Source: Propionispira raffinosivorans DSM 20765 (GTDB lineage: Bacteria; Bacillota; Negativicutes; Selenomonadales; Selenomonadaceae). From it: DNA of 64,000 nt. The translations under genes were made by a program, and so were the position numbers. Location of the stretch: the NCBI RefSeq assembly GCF_000381065.1, contig NZ_KB905849.1, forward strand, positions 55,112-119,111, given 5' to 3'. The notes under the pieces are model-generated. The model was not told the origin of the DNA, searched no databases, and saw only the letters and a program-made list of their open reading frames with translations. Positions 7,898 through 15,976 of the stretch are shown one piece after another (within the stretch, counting starts at the first letter, position 1; every line of letters begins with the position of its first letter).

Positions 7898-9358
7898 ATG
7901 AAAACAATAAAAGAATTCTACAAAAAGCCGCAGAATCCGATCAAAGTAATTCAATTTGGCGAAGGCAATTTTATGCGAGGTTTTATTGATTATTTGATTG
8001 ATGTTTCTAATGAAAAAGGTCTTTTCCAGGGTGATGTAGCTATTGTTAAGCCTCGTAAAGGTACTTTAGAGAAATTCAATGAACAAAAAAATATTTACAC
8101 GGTATCTTTGCGGGGATTAAAAGATGGCAAAGTATATGTTGAAAATCGTCTTGTTCACTGTATTCAAAAAGTAATCGGCTCCTATGAACAATATGATGAA
8201 TTTATGGCTTTGGCTAAACTTGATTCACTTGAATATGTTGTTTCAAATACTACGGAAGCGGGGATTGTATATGATGCAGCTGATGTATTGGCTGCGACAC
8301 CACCAACTTCGTATCCGGCAAAATTAACGAAGTTCTTATATGAAAGATTCCAAGCGTTTCATGGTGATAAAGCGAAAGGTCTTATTTTACTGCCACTTGA
8401 ACTCATTGAGGGTAATGGTCAGAAATTAAAAGAATGTATTTTGGGTTATAGTAAGCTTTGGCAGTTAGAAGAAGAATTCGCCCAGTGGATTTGCAGTGCT
8501 AATACATTTTGTGATACTTTGGTTGACCGGATTGTTACAGGCTACCCGAAAGATGAAGCGACTGAAATGCAGAAGAAATTTGGCTATCGAGATGATTTGC
8601 TTACGGCTGCCGAACCTTTTGGCCTGTGGGTGGTAGAACCAGAAAGAGATCTTGCGGCGCAGCTCCCTTGGAACAGTGATACAATCTCAATCGTTCTGAC
8701 CAAAGATTTAAAACCATATCGTGACACGAAGGTTCGCATCTTAAATGGAACACATACATCAATGGTTTTAGGTGCTTATTTGGCAGGACATGATTATGTA
8801 AGACAATGTATGGAAGATGAAACGATGTATAAATTCATCTCCAAAACAGTTATGACCGAAATTGTACCAACGGTAGAATTATCGAAAGAAGAAGCGGTTC
8901 AGTTTGCCCATTCCGTTTTTGAACGTTTCCAAAATCCGTTTGTAAAACATGCGTTATTATCAATTGCGCTAAATTCTGTTTCCAAATGGAGAACGAGGAT
9001 TTTACCGACATTCAAAGATCATTATCGTGCGCAGCATTCGGTGCCTAAATTCTTGACATTCTCTTTTGCTGCATTGATTGCCTTTTATCGTAGTGGTTCT
9101 TTTATAAATGGTGAACTGATTGGCAGCCGCGATGGCGAATCTTATGTAATTCAAGATGATCCAAAAGTAATGGAATTCATTGGTACAAGACTCGATAAAC
9201 CAGCAGCAGAGTTTACGGCTTTATTTGCGAAACAAACTGAATTCTGGGGTGAAGACTTAACGGTATATGATGGTTTTGTGGATGAAGTCAGCAAAGATTT
9301 AACGGCCATCAAAACGCTAGGGATGAAGCAATTTATCGAACAGTTCGTGAGCGAGTAA
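7898..9358 (+). CDS. uxaB: Tagaturonate reductase (altronate oxidoreductase)
   Basis: A 486-residue NAD-dependent polyol dehydrogenase of the mannitol dehydrogenase family. It converts D-tagaturonate to D-altronate in galacturonate breakdown. The N-terminal VIQFGEGNFMRGFIDY is the atypical nucleotide-binding loop of this family; the central KPYRDTKVRILNGTHTSM contains the catalytic Lys/Asn/His cluster. The length matches UxaB. The ATG at 7898 is preceded by GAAGGATGAAG. It is followed at 76 bp by uxaC, and both probably belong to one hexuronate transcript together with the downstream symporter. Fructuronate reductase (UxuB) is the closest alternative, but the motif context fits UxaB better. 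Confidence 0.9.
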   Translation: MKTIKEFYKKPQNPIKVIQFGEGNFMRGFIDYLIDVSNEKGLFQGDVAIVKPRKGTLEKFNEQKNIYTVSLRGLKDGKVYVENRLVHCIQKVIGSYEQYDEFMALAKLDSLEYVVSNTTEAGIVYDAADVLAATPPTSYPAKLTKFLYERFQAFHGDKAKGLILLPLELIEGNGQKLKECILGYSKLWQLEEEFAQWICSANTFCDTLVDRIVTGYPKDEATEMQKKFGYRDDLLTAAEPFGLWVVEPERDLAAQLPWNSDTISIVLTKDLKPYRDTKVRILNGTHTSMVLGAYLAGHDYVRQCMEDETMYKFISKTVMTEIVPTVELSKEEAVQFAHSVFERFQNPFVKHALLSIALNSVSKWRTRILPTFKDHYRAQHSVPKFLTFSFAALIAFYRSGSFINGELIGSRDGESYVIQDDPKVMEFIGTRLDKPAAEFTALFAKQTEFWGEDLTVYDGFVDEVSKDLTAIKTLGMKQFIEQFVSE

Positions 9359-9389
9359 TACTATATTTATCTTGCTTTTAAAAAATAAA

Positions 9390-9412
9390 AAACCGATTAT
9401 GTGAATCGGTTT
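9390..9412 (+). other. Intercistronic hairpin between uxaB and uxaC
   Basis: AAACCGATT pairs with AATCGGTTT across a 5-nt loop. Only two or three T follow, so it is more likely an RNA-stability or processing hairpin than an efficient terminator. Confidence 0.55.
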
Positions 9413-9434
9413 GTAAAAATTAGGGGGATTTATC

Positions 9435-10838
9435 GTGAAAACTTTTATGGATGAAGATTTTTTGTTATCAACACCAACCGCGAAGGTTTTATTTCATGAG
9501 TATGCGAAACAAATGCCAATTATTGATTATCACTGCCATATCAATCCGCAGCAAATTGCGGAAAACCATAAGTTCTCAAGCATTACGGAAGCTTGGTTGG
9601 GTGGCGATCATTATAAATGGCGGATGATTCGCGCTAATGGCGTAGCTGAAAAATACATTACGGGTACAAAATCTTCCGCTCGAGAAAAATTCCAAAAATT
9701 TGCGGAAGCTATGCCAAAAGCAATTGGTAATCCTTTATATCATTGGACACATCTCGAATTACAGCGCTATTTTCATTGTGATAAGCCTTTATCCGCTGAT
9801 ACAGCCGATGAAATTTGGGCTTCGTGCAATAAACAATTGGAAAAAGATGAACTTTCTGTATTAGGTATAATTAAACAATCCAATGTGAAAACAATTGGTA
9901 CAACCGATGATCCGATTGATGATCTAAAATGGCATAAAAAGATCAAAGCAGAAGGCAAATGCAGTGCCAGTGTTATTCCTTCATTTCGTCCGGACAAAGC
10001 TATGCGGATTGAAAAACCTGAATTTAGCGAATACATAAAAAAATTAGCTGAGGTCAGCGGTATTGAAATCAATTCAATGACAGCTTTGGAAGAAGCTCTT
10101 GCAAAACGAATTGCCTATTTTAATGAAGTTGGCGGTCGTGCGAGTGATCATGCCTTAGAATATGTTTTCTATCGTGAAGGTGATGCGAATCAAGTTTTGC
10201 AAAAAGCTTTAGCGGGTCAAGCTTTAACAACGGAGGACATTGAAATCTATAAAACAGCATTGCTTCTAGCTGTTGGCAAAGAATATAAAAAATATGACTG
10301 GGTTATGCAAATTCATTATAGTGCATTGCGCGATAATAATACGGCAGAGTTTATAAAACAAGGACCTGATACGGGGTTTGATTGTATTGCGTCATATAAT
10401 TGCGGTGAAGGTCTTGTTCATTTATTAGATGCTTTAAATAAAACAGGTAATTTACCAAAAGTTGTTTTATACTCTTTGAATCCAAATGATAATGCAATGC
10501 TTGGCTCCATTATTGGTAGTTTTCAGGGACCGGAAGTGGCAGGCAAAATTCAACATGGTTGCCCATGGTGGTTCAATGATACCAAAACAGGTATGCAGGA
10601 ACAACTTATCAGTCTGGCCAATCTGTCTATTCTGGGTAACTTTATCGGTATGCTTACGGATTCTCGCAGCTTCTTGTCTTATGCAAGACATGAATATTTC
10701 AGAAGAATCTTATGCGATCTCATTGGCACTTGGGTAGAAAATGGTGAATATCCAAATGATATCAAAGCCTTAGGCAAGCTGGTGCAAGATATTTCTTATA
10801 ATAATGCCCACAGATATTTTAATTTAGATAAAGCTTAA
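9435..10838 (+). CDS. uxaC: Glucuronate/galacturonate isomerase
   Basis: A 467-residue uronate isomerase of the amidohydrolase-like superfamily; it interconverts D-glucuronate/D-fructuronate and D-galacturonate/D-tagaturonate in the cytoplasm. The N-terminal MPIIDYHCHINPQQIAEN holds the metal-binding HxH pair. GTTDDPIDDL near residue 155, VLYSLNPNDNAMLGS, and the C-terminal GMLTDSRSFLSYARHEYFRR are all strongly conserved in UxaC. It starts at GTG (9435) behind AGGGGGA. Together with uxaB this gives the isomerase-reductase steps of the hexuronate pathway; altronate dehydratase, KDG kinase and aldolase are not in the window. Confidence 0.96.
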   Translation: MKTFMDEDFLLSTPTAKVLFHEYAKQMPIIDYHCHINPQQIAENHKFSSITEAWLGGDHYKWRMIRANGVAEKYITGTKSSAREKFQKFAEAMPKAIGNPLYHWTHLELQRYFHCDKPLSADTADEIWASCNKQLEKDELSVLGIIKQSNVKTIGTTDDPIDDLKWHKKIKAEGKCSASVIPSFRPDKAMRIEKPEFSEYIKKLAEVSGIEINSMTALEEALAKRIAYFNEVGGRASDHALEYVFYREGDANQVLQKALAGQALTTEDIEIYKTALLLAVGKEYKKYDWVMQIHYSALRDNNTAEFIKQGPDTGFDCIASYNCGEGLVHLLDALNKTGNLPKVVLYSLNPNDNAMLGSIIGSFQGPEVAGKIQHGCPWWFNDTKTGMQEQLISLANLSILGNFIGMLTDSRSFLSYARHEYFRRILCDLIGTWVENGEYPNDIKALGKLVQDISYNNAHRYFNLDKA

Positions 10839-11086
10839 AAATTGTGGGGAGCATAGGTTTTGATTTGCTATAAATTCATATCAATCGAAACTATAGGCAT
10901 CAACATCTGTGCTCATCCATCTTTTGTAAATCGTATAGAAGAAAAAGCGGGAGGGTTTTGTCGTTTACATATGAATGCTGCTGTGAAAAGTCAGAAAGTT
11001 TAAATCTTTTCGTAAATAATATTTTTCATCAAATTGTTAGGTGCTCTTTTTAAACGGGGAAAATATAAGGTGCAGGAGGAAGAAAA
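10839..11086. other. Spacer between uxaC and symporter gene with potential stem-loop
   Basis: About 250 bp without a gene. GAGCATAG..TTTTGATT (about 10850-10866) can pair with AATCGAAACTAT and TGCTC (to about 10916), giving a branched structure. No T-tract follows, so transcription may run on into the symporter. No clear promoter was found. Confidence 0.35.
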
Positions 11087-12532
11087 ATGTCTGAAATAGT
11101 GGAAAAAATAATAGATGAATCTTCAGAGCCCCCTATTGATGGTCAGGGTCAAAATGATGCAGGAAATAAAAAATTATCTTGGAAAGAAAAAATATCATAT
11201 GGTTTTGGGGATTGTGGCAATGGGTTCATGTTTGATTTGGGACAAGCTTATTTGACGAAATACTGGATTGATGTTTGTATGATACCAGCTGTTGCAGTTG
11301 CCGGTATTTTTGCCTTTACTAAAATTTTTGATGCATTTATGGATCCAATCGCGGGGTCATTGATTGATCGGCGCAAAAACATCGGTCCGCGGGGGAAATT
11401 TAGACCAGTCATGATGATTTCCAGTATTCTTCTTGGTATTTTAACTGTTATTACTTTTACCATGCCTGATTTCTTGTCCGGTGGTGAAAAAGTGTTTTTT
11501 GCTTATGGTGCTTATATGCTTTGGGGACTTGTTTATTCGTTTACGAATATTCCTTATGGATCGCTGGCCAGCGTAATGACAAGAGATGTAAATGAACGAA
11601 GTCAAATGGCAACGACCAGACAAGTTGGTTCGGTAGGAGCACAGCTTTTAACCGGAATTGGGTTTGTCCCGATTTTACTCATGTTCAGTAATCCACATCA
11701 AGGGTTTTTGGTTGCATCAATTATTATGGCTATTATCGGGGTTCTTGGCTTTTATATCTGTTATCGCAACACTCGTGAACATGTAAAAGTAAATCGCAAT
11801 ACAACGGCTGAACAAAACGCAGGGTTTAAGGATTATGCGAAGACTATTTTTACCAATAGACCATTAATTTGTCTCATTTTAATGACATTATTCACAATTT
11901 CGGCAATGAATACAAATATGCAAATGATGATTTTTTTCTGTCAATATAATTTAGGAAATTTATCTTTACAGCCTATTATTAATGGAATCATGATGGGGTG
12001 TTCCGTTTTAGGTATTTTGTTGATGCCAAAACTAGTTCGGAGATTTGGCAAAAAGAAAACAGCGATTGGCGGGCTTCTTATTGGCTGTTTTGCCAATATA
12101 CTAAATTTTATCATTCCAACAAATATCTATTCTTTTGTATTTTTGGTAACAATTGGTTATGCAGCTTTAGCTATACCAAATGGTGTAACGTGGGCCTTTG
12201 TGTCCGACGTAATTGATTATGGCGAATGGCATAATGGTATCAGAAAAGAAGGTATCACCTATGCAGCCTTCAATTTCTCTCGCAAAATTGCCCAGGCTTT
12301 AGCTGCAGTGGTAAGTTCGGGGATTCTCGCATTAACTGGTTACGTAGCGAATGCCGTACAAACGGAAGTTACTTTAACAGGAATTAAAGCTGCGATGACA
12401 CTCTATCCAGGTGTCGCATTAGGTGTGGCAGCGATCATCCTTAGTATTTTATATAATTTATCAGATGATAATTATAAAAAAATTGCGCTGGATCTAGAAA
12501 ATGGTGTTTGGGAAAAAGGCAAAATAGAATAA
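11087..12532 (+). CDS. GPH-family sugar/hexuronide:cation symporter
   Basis: A 481-residue, 12-TM member of the glycoside-pentoside-hexuronide:cation symporter family (MFS superfamily). Typical features are KEKISYGFGDCGNGFMFDLG at the start of TM1, the FMDPIAGSLIDRRKNIGPRGKFRP loop after TM2-3, and NIPYGSLASVMTRDVNERSQ. The C-terminal half contains DVIDYGEWHNGIRKEGITYA, which is also family-typical. The first 25 residues are acidic and hydrophilic. The position after uxaB-uxaC suggests it imports galacturonate, glucuronate or a hexuronide; the exact substrate is inference. The ATG at 11087 follows GGAGGAAG. A strong terminator closes the unit. Confidence 0.88.
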   Translation: MSEIVEKIIDESSEPPIDGQGQNDAGNKKLSWKEKISYGFGDCGNGFMFDLGQAYLTKYWIDVCMIPAVAVAGIFAFTKIFDAFMDPIAGSLIDRRKNIGPRGKFRPVMMISSILLGILTVITFTMPDFLSGGEKVFFAYGAYMLWGLVYSFTNIPYGSLASVMTRDVNERSQMATTRQVGSVGAQLLTGIGFVPILLMFSNPHQGFLVASIIMAIIGVLGFYICYRNTREHVKVNRNTTAEQNAGFKDYAKTIFTNRPLICLILMTLFTISAMNTNMQMMIFFCQYNLGNLSLQPIINGIMMGCSVLGILLMPKLVRRFGKKKTAIGGLLIGCFANILNFIIPTNIYSFVFLVTIGYAALAIPNGVTWAFVSDVIDYGEWHNGIRKEGITYAAFNFSRKIAQALAAVVSSGILALTGYVANAVQTEVTLTGIKAAMTLYPGVALGVAAIILSILYNLSDDNYKKIALDLENGVWEKGKIE

Positions 12533-12568
12533 GATCAAAGCGTTTTGATTCTTAAGAAAACGAAAAAG

Positions 12569-12616
12569 ACAAGGGCGGGTATCGTGAAATGAAAACGATA
12601 GCAGCCCTTGTTTTTT
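12569..12616 (+). terminator. Intrinsic terminator after hexuronate module
   Basis: ACAAGGGC..GTATCGT pairs with ACGATAGC.GCCCTTGT, followed by TTTTTT. Confidence 0.9.
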
Positions 12617-12685
12617 GTTTGTTTTTCTATGGAGAAAAATACACGTTATCTTCGAAAAATTAAAAGTAGTTCGCATAATTATTTT

Positions 12686-12715
12686 TTGACAAAACTTTAA
12701 TATTTATGATAAAAT
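12686..12715 (+). promoter_or_regulatory. Promoter upstream of DUF342 gene
   Basis: TTGACA (12686-12691) and TAAAAT (12710-12715) with 18-bp spacing, leading to a roughly 320-nt untranslated leader. Confidence 0.5.
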
Positions 12716-12875
12716 TAAATAAGATTATTACTTTGCTTTTTAGTGTATGCAAATTTAACAGAATATTTAAATTAAGTAGAATAATTAGTTTTAGAGTATT
12801 GTTTTACAAGCGGAGAAAAACTGGTGAGTAGGGTCTGAATAGCATGTCAATAGAAGTTTCATAGATTTTACCACA

Positions 12876-12909
12876 AAATACCAGCATGTTTTATGGCCGG
12901 TATTTCTTT
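12876..12909 (+). terminator. Leader hairpin with weak T-tract (possible attenuator)
   Basis: AAATACC.GC pairs with GC.GGTATTT, followed by CTTTAT. It lies in the long leader between the promoter and the DUF342 start. Only moderate strength. Confidence 0.4.
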
Positions 12910-13038
12910 ATATGATTATGGTTGAATTTGAACTTTAACTGACAACGTTCGTTCTAATAATAGGTATAGATTTAAATTTTCCTGATTAAAATGCTTTTTT
13001 AAAGTCAGTTAATTCGGAAATCTGAGGAGCGTCGCAAA

Positions 13039-14523
13039 ATGAAAGACAATGCAGAGCTTGTAACAGCAGGAGCAGGGACCGTTCTGCCGAATGACGATGG
13101 TTTTTATCAAATCACAATAAAGGATAAGGATATCTTTTTGCTTGTATTTCCGCCGAAAGAACGTGGCAGGCCGGTTGATGCCGCAGCTATTAAAGAAGAG
13201 CTGAACACATATTCTATTGATAAAACCAATCATTTTCTTATTTCACAAGTTATAAATCAAGCAGCTGGAGTTCCGGTTAAGATAGCAGAACTTGTGGAAA
13301 AAAAAGAGGAGCTGGTCACACGACAGATTAAGATTCAAGTCACACGAGATCGTATGGTAGCTGTGCTGGAAAGTCAAGAGAATCAGGGAGATAATCCCCT
13401 GACATTAGAGGATGTTATTGGAAAATTAAAAGAAGCTGGTGTTTCCTTTGGTATTGATGGTGTGGCTGTGAAAAAGTTTTTGGCAGATCCGGAAATGAAA
13501 GTTGTTTGTGCAAGAGGTGTTGCACCGATACCAGGGGCCGATGCTTGTATTAAATATTATGTGGATTTTGCCAATAAAGGCCGCCCGGTTGAACTGGAAG
13601 ATGGAACGGTTGATTTTAAAAATACCAGAATGTTTTTTGTTGCCACGGAAAATCAATTGTTAGCAGAAAAAATACCAGCGACGAAGAGTATCCCCGGCAT
13701 GGATGTTTTTGGTAAGAAAGTTATTATCAAAGATGGAAAAGATTTGATTCTGCCGGTGGGAAAAAATGTTAATATTGTAAAAAACAATTTGATGATGGCT
13801 GGATTAGCCGGCGAAGTCGTATGGGAGAATAATAAACTGGCAATTCTTCCTGTGATGGAAATAAAGAGTGATGTGGATTTAAGTACGGGCAACATTGAAT
13901 TCCCGGGAAGTATCATTATTCGTGGTTCCGTTCAAGAAGGCTTTTATGTAAAAGCTGAAGGTGATATTGATATCCGTGGTGGTATCTGTGGTGCTCAGGT
14001 TGAAGGTAAAAATATTAAGGTTGGCATGGGTGTCTTTGGTATGGAACACGGTTATGTGAAAGCGACTGAAACCATAAGTGCTAAATTTATTGAAAAAGCA
14101 AATGTATTTGCGGGTACTGATTTATATGTAATGGATGTTATTTTGCATAGTCTGGTGAATGCGGGTGAAAAAGTTATTGTTGCAGGGCAGCATGGTCGTA
14201 TTATTGGTGGAACAATTACGGCTGGTGTCGAAATACAAGCAGCAATCTTTGGAACTCGATCAGAAGTTGGTACGGTATTAGAAGTTGGCAAAAAAATACA
14301 AGTATGTGCAACCCCCGATGATGTTAAGGAACACCAAAATAAAATAGAGGATGAGATGATAAATAACATCAAGGCTGACGGAAAAATTCGTGTCGATGAC
14401 ACAGCTTATGCTGGCGTAAAAATTATGATTGGCCGCCATCTGAAATCTCTAGCAGATTCTGTCAAACATGCCACTTTTTTTGTAGAAGAAGAGGATGATA
14501 AAATTTCAATCGGACCATATTAA
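13039..14523 (+). CDS. DUF342 / FapA-family protein
   Basis: A 494-residue cytoplasmic protein of the DUF342 (FapA) family. The N-terminal third is alpha/beta; residues of about 150-300 contain the FapA domain (RGVAPIPGADACIKYYVDF, then ATKSIPGMDVFGKKVI); the remainder is a Gly-rich right-handed beta-helix-like repeat (IIIRGSVQEGFYVKAEGDIDIRGG). Family members have been linked to polar localisation or flagellar/c-di-GMP regulation, but a molecular function is not established, and none is assigned here. The ATG at 13039 follows GAGGAGCG. It is monocistronic, with a long leader and a strong bidirectional terminator, next to the Tad genes. Confidence 0.85.
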   Translation: MKDNAELVTAGAGTVLPNDDGFYQITIKDKDIFLLVFPPKERGRPVDAAAIKEELNTYSIDKTNHFLISQVINQAAGVPVKIAELVEKKEELVTRQIKIQVTRDRMVAVLESQENQGDNPLTLEDVIGKLKEAGVSFGIDGVAVKKFLADPEMKVVCARGVAPIPGADACIKYYVDFANKGRPVELEDGTVDFKNTRMFFVATENQLLAEKIPATKSIPGMDVFGKKVIIKDGKDLILPVGKNVNIVKNNLMMAGLAGEVVWENNKLAILPVMEIKSDVDLSTGNIEFPGSIIIRGSVQEGFYVKAEGDIDIRGGICGAQVEGKNIKVGMGVFGMEHGYVKATETISAKFIEKANVFAGTDLYVMDVILHSLVNAGEKVIVAGQHGRIIGGTITAGVEIQAAIFGTRSEVGTVLEVGKKIQVCATPDDVKEHQNKIEDEMINNIKADGKIRVDDTAYAGVKIMIGRHLKSLADSVKHATFFVEEEDDKISIGPY

Positions 14524-14530
14524 ACCATAT

Positions 14531-14584
14531 AAAAAAGAGGAAGAATATCTTGTGCAGGCAGGAGATGTTCTTCCTCTTTTTTTT
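14531..14584. terminator. Bidirectional intrinsic terminator
   Basis: AAGAGGAAGAA pairs with TTCTTCCTCTT, with A6 on the left and T8 on the right, so it can serve both the DUF342 gene (+) and the convergent prepilin peptidase gene (-). Confidence 0.9.
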
Positions 14585-14588
14585 ATCT

Positions 14589-15236
14589 TTAATGAAACAT
14601 GGACAGTATGGCACCTAAAGCAAAATATGGACCGTAGGCAATCGTGTCATGTCTTTTTTTTAGATGACTAAGGAGTAGCAAGATGCTGATAAAACCACCG
14701 CTGATAAAACCAAAAAATAGTGTAAACAGTAGTTTATCAATACCGAGCCAAAATCCTAGAACAAATAGCAATTTAATATCGCCGCCGCCGATGGCTCCTC
14801 TGGTAAGAATAGCTAAGATCAACAAAAGCAGACCACCGCTGCATGCCGCTAGCAGACGATTAAGAAAGAGTTCTGGTAAAAAAAATGAAAAAAAGAGCCC
14901 ACAAAAGAAAAAACAATACAGAACATTGTCTAAAATAATTTGCTGTTCCAGATCCATGATGCTGATAAAAATTAAAAAGGATACAAAGATCCATAAAATT
15001 AATAAATTAAATGGGTCAACGGCAAGCGGTGCTGTTAAGATATAAGCAGCAAAAAAGAGCAAACACAAGCATGCCTCACGTTTTGCTGTCGAATGAAATA
15101 ATAGCGTTGGTTTTTCTAAAATAGCACTGATAGAAGCTAGTTGAGATTGAAATAGTTCTGAACACAGCTTGCTTAAAAGGATTGTTAGAATGAAAAGCAT
15201 GAAAAAGGTACTGAAATAGGAAAATTGTTCAAGCAT
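14589..15236 (-). CDS. A24-family prepilin peptidase (TadV/CpaA-like)
   Basis: A 215-residue polytopic aspartic protease of the type IV prepilin peptidase family. Two catalytic Asp sites are visible: DLEQQIILDNVLYC and the GGGDIKLL (GxGD) motif. It lacks the N-terminal zinc-ribbon and methylase part of PilD, as is usual for TadV/CpaA-type enzymes that process Flp and TadE/F prepilins. The start at 15236 is chosen because AAAGGTGGG lies about 7 bp upstream; a longer frame to 15281 has no ribosome binding site. It is divergent from the Tad operon with 740 bp between them, and is the only prepilin peptidase in the window, so it probably processes the Flp pilin at 21211. Confidence 0.88.
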   Translation of the reverse strand: MLEQFSYFSTFFMLFILTILLSKLCSELFQSQLASISAILEKPTLLFHSTAKREACLCLLFFAAYILTAPLAVDPFNLLILWIFVSFLIFISIMDLEQQIILDNVLYCFFFCGLFFSFFLPELFLNRLLAACSGGLLLLILAILTRGAIGGGDIKLLFVLGFWLGIDKLLFTLFFGFISGGFISILLLLSHLKKRHDTIAYGPYFALGAILSMFH

Positions 15237-15334
15237 AGGAGCCCACCTTTCGTATGAATTTGTTTTTATATAGCATAGCATTTTTGGTTAGGATTCGTAT
15301 ACAAAAAAATAGCAGTGACTGATATTTTAGAATA

Positions 15335-15480
15335 TATATAATGTATTAAAGAAATGACATCTAGTCTATTAGGCTGCCAGGAATGGGGTATAGGGCATCG
15401 TTTGCTTCCTCCGTAACGCCACTCAACCCTTTACCCCATTCCTGACGATTGCCTTATCGAATATTTAATGCAACTTATAT
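15335..15480 (-). repeat. Palindromic intergenic element, copy A
   Basis: About 146 bp ending in TTTAATGCAACTTATAT (the left end is the eroded counterpart AATGTATTAAA). The centre is a long stem, CAGGAATGGGGTATAGGG with CCCTTTACCCCATTCCTG, closed by a conserved loop. It is the reverse orientation of copies B (33939) and C (58023). There is no coding capacity; it is MITE-like. Confidence 0.85.
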
Positions 15481-15689
15481 AGAAGCATATATAAATTCTT
15501 CTAACGTTGATAAGGTGCTGCAATTCATAACAATCTTTGCTTATAGGACTAAGAGCCTGGTTTTGAAATAATAAATAGATTTTTATTTTTTAAGATCATA
15601 AAAGTATTATGGTAGCTGGACTTTTATTTTGGCAATTTGTTAAAGTGTCCCGATATTGTTAATTTTTTTTTAAATTTACCTGGAGAGGC

Positions 15690-15718
15690 TTGTTAATTTT
15701 AGTGGAATACGCTATTAT
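15690..15718 (+). promoter_or_regulatory. Promoter of the Tad operon
   Basis: TTGTTA (15690-15695) and TATTAT (15713-15718) with exactly 17-bp spacing, about 65 nt upstream of the c-di-GMP riboswitch. The rest of the region from 15481 to 15690 shows nothing recognisable. Confidence 0.55.
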
Positions 15719-15778
15719 AACTATAGAAATAAAAACCGATTTAGATTATCTTGTGAATGAATTTAAATCGTGAGTTCA

Positions 15779-15860
15779 TATGGAGCAAACTTATTGAAAG
15801 ATAAGGACGCAAAGCCCTGGGTCTAAAGATTTATATCTATGATTGCCTGGCTGCATTCGT
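15779..15860 (+). promoter_or_regulatory. c-di-GMP-I (GEMM-I) riboswitch
   Basis: The conserved GEMM-I signature is present in order: GCAAACT, a stem capped by a GAAA tetraloop (TTATT-GAAA-GATAA), GGACGCAAAGCC, the tetraloop receptor region GGGTCTAAAG, and after a variable stem ATGATTGCCTGGCTGC. This matches the class I c-di-GMP aptamer. It lies between a promoter and the first Tad gene. Recognised by eye; a covariance-model search was not run. Confidence 0.88.
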
Positions 15861-15912
15861 AAACTTGTACAGTATTTTAGCTGTATACTTTTTCATGCTG
15901 CCGGGCATTTTT
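15844..15912 (+). terminator. Intrinsic terminator forming the riboswitch expression platform
   Basis: TGCCTGGC-T-GCAT (15844-15856) pairs with ATGC-T-GCCGGGCA (15895-15907), followed by TTTTT. A small TACAG/CTGTA hairpin fills the loop. The 5' arm is the conserved 3' segment of the aptamer, so ligand binding and termination are mutually exclusive, predicting that c-di-GMP switches the operon on. Confidence 0.75.
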
Positions 15913-15976
15913 GCGTGTCTTTCAAATTTATTTTTTATACTATAGTTTATTTGTGATTGCGTTAGGAGGATTTATT

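Noticed and set aside
12790..12815. GTTTTAGAG-like sequence reminiscent of a CRISPR repeat
   Set aside because: It occurs once only. No direct repeats with spacers and no cas genes are nearby.
12770..12870. Possible c-di-GMP-II riboswitch before the DUF342 gene
   Set aside because: A few blocks look superficially similar (CGGAGAAAAA..GGTGAGTAGGG), but the closing pseudoknot and conserved 3' block are missing.
14683..15045. Plus-strand open frame of 120 codons inside the prepilin peptidase gene
   Set aside because: It is antisense to a gene with intact catalytic motifs, is Lys/Arg/Ser-rich without pattern, and has no ribosome binding site.
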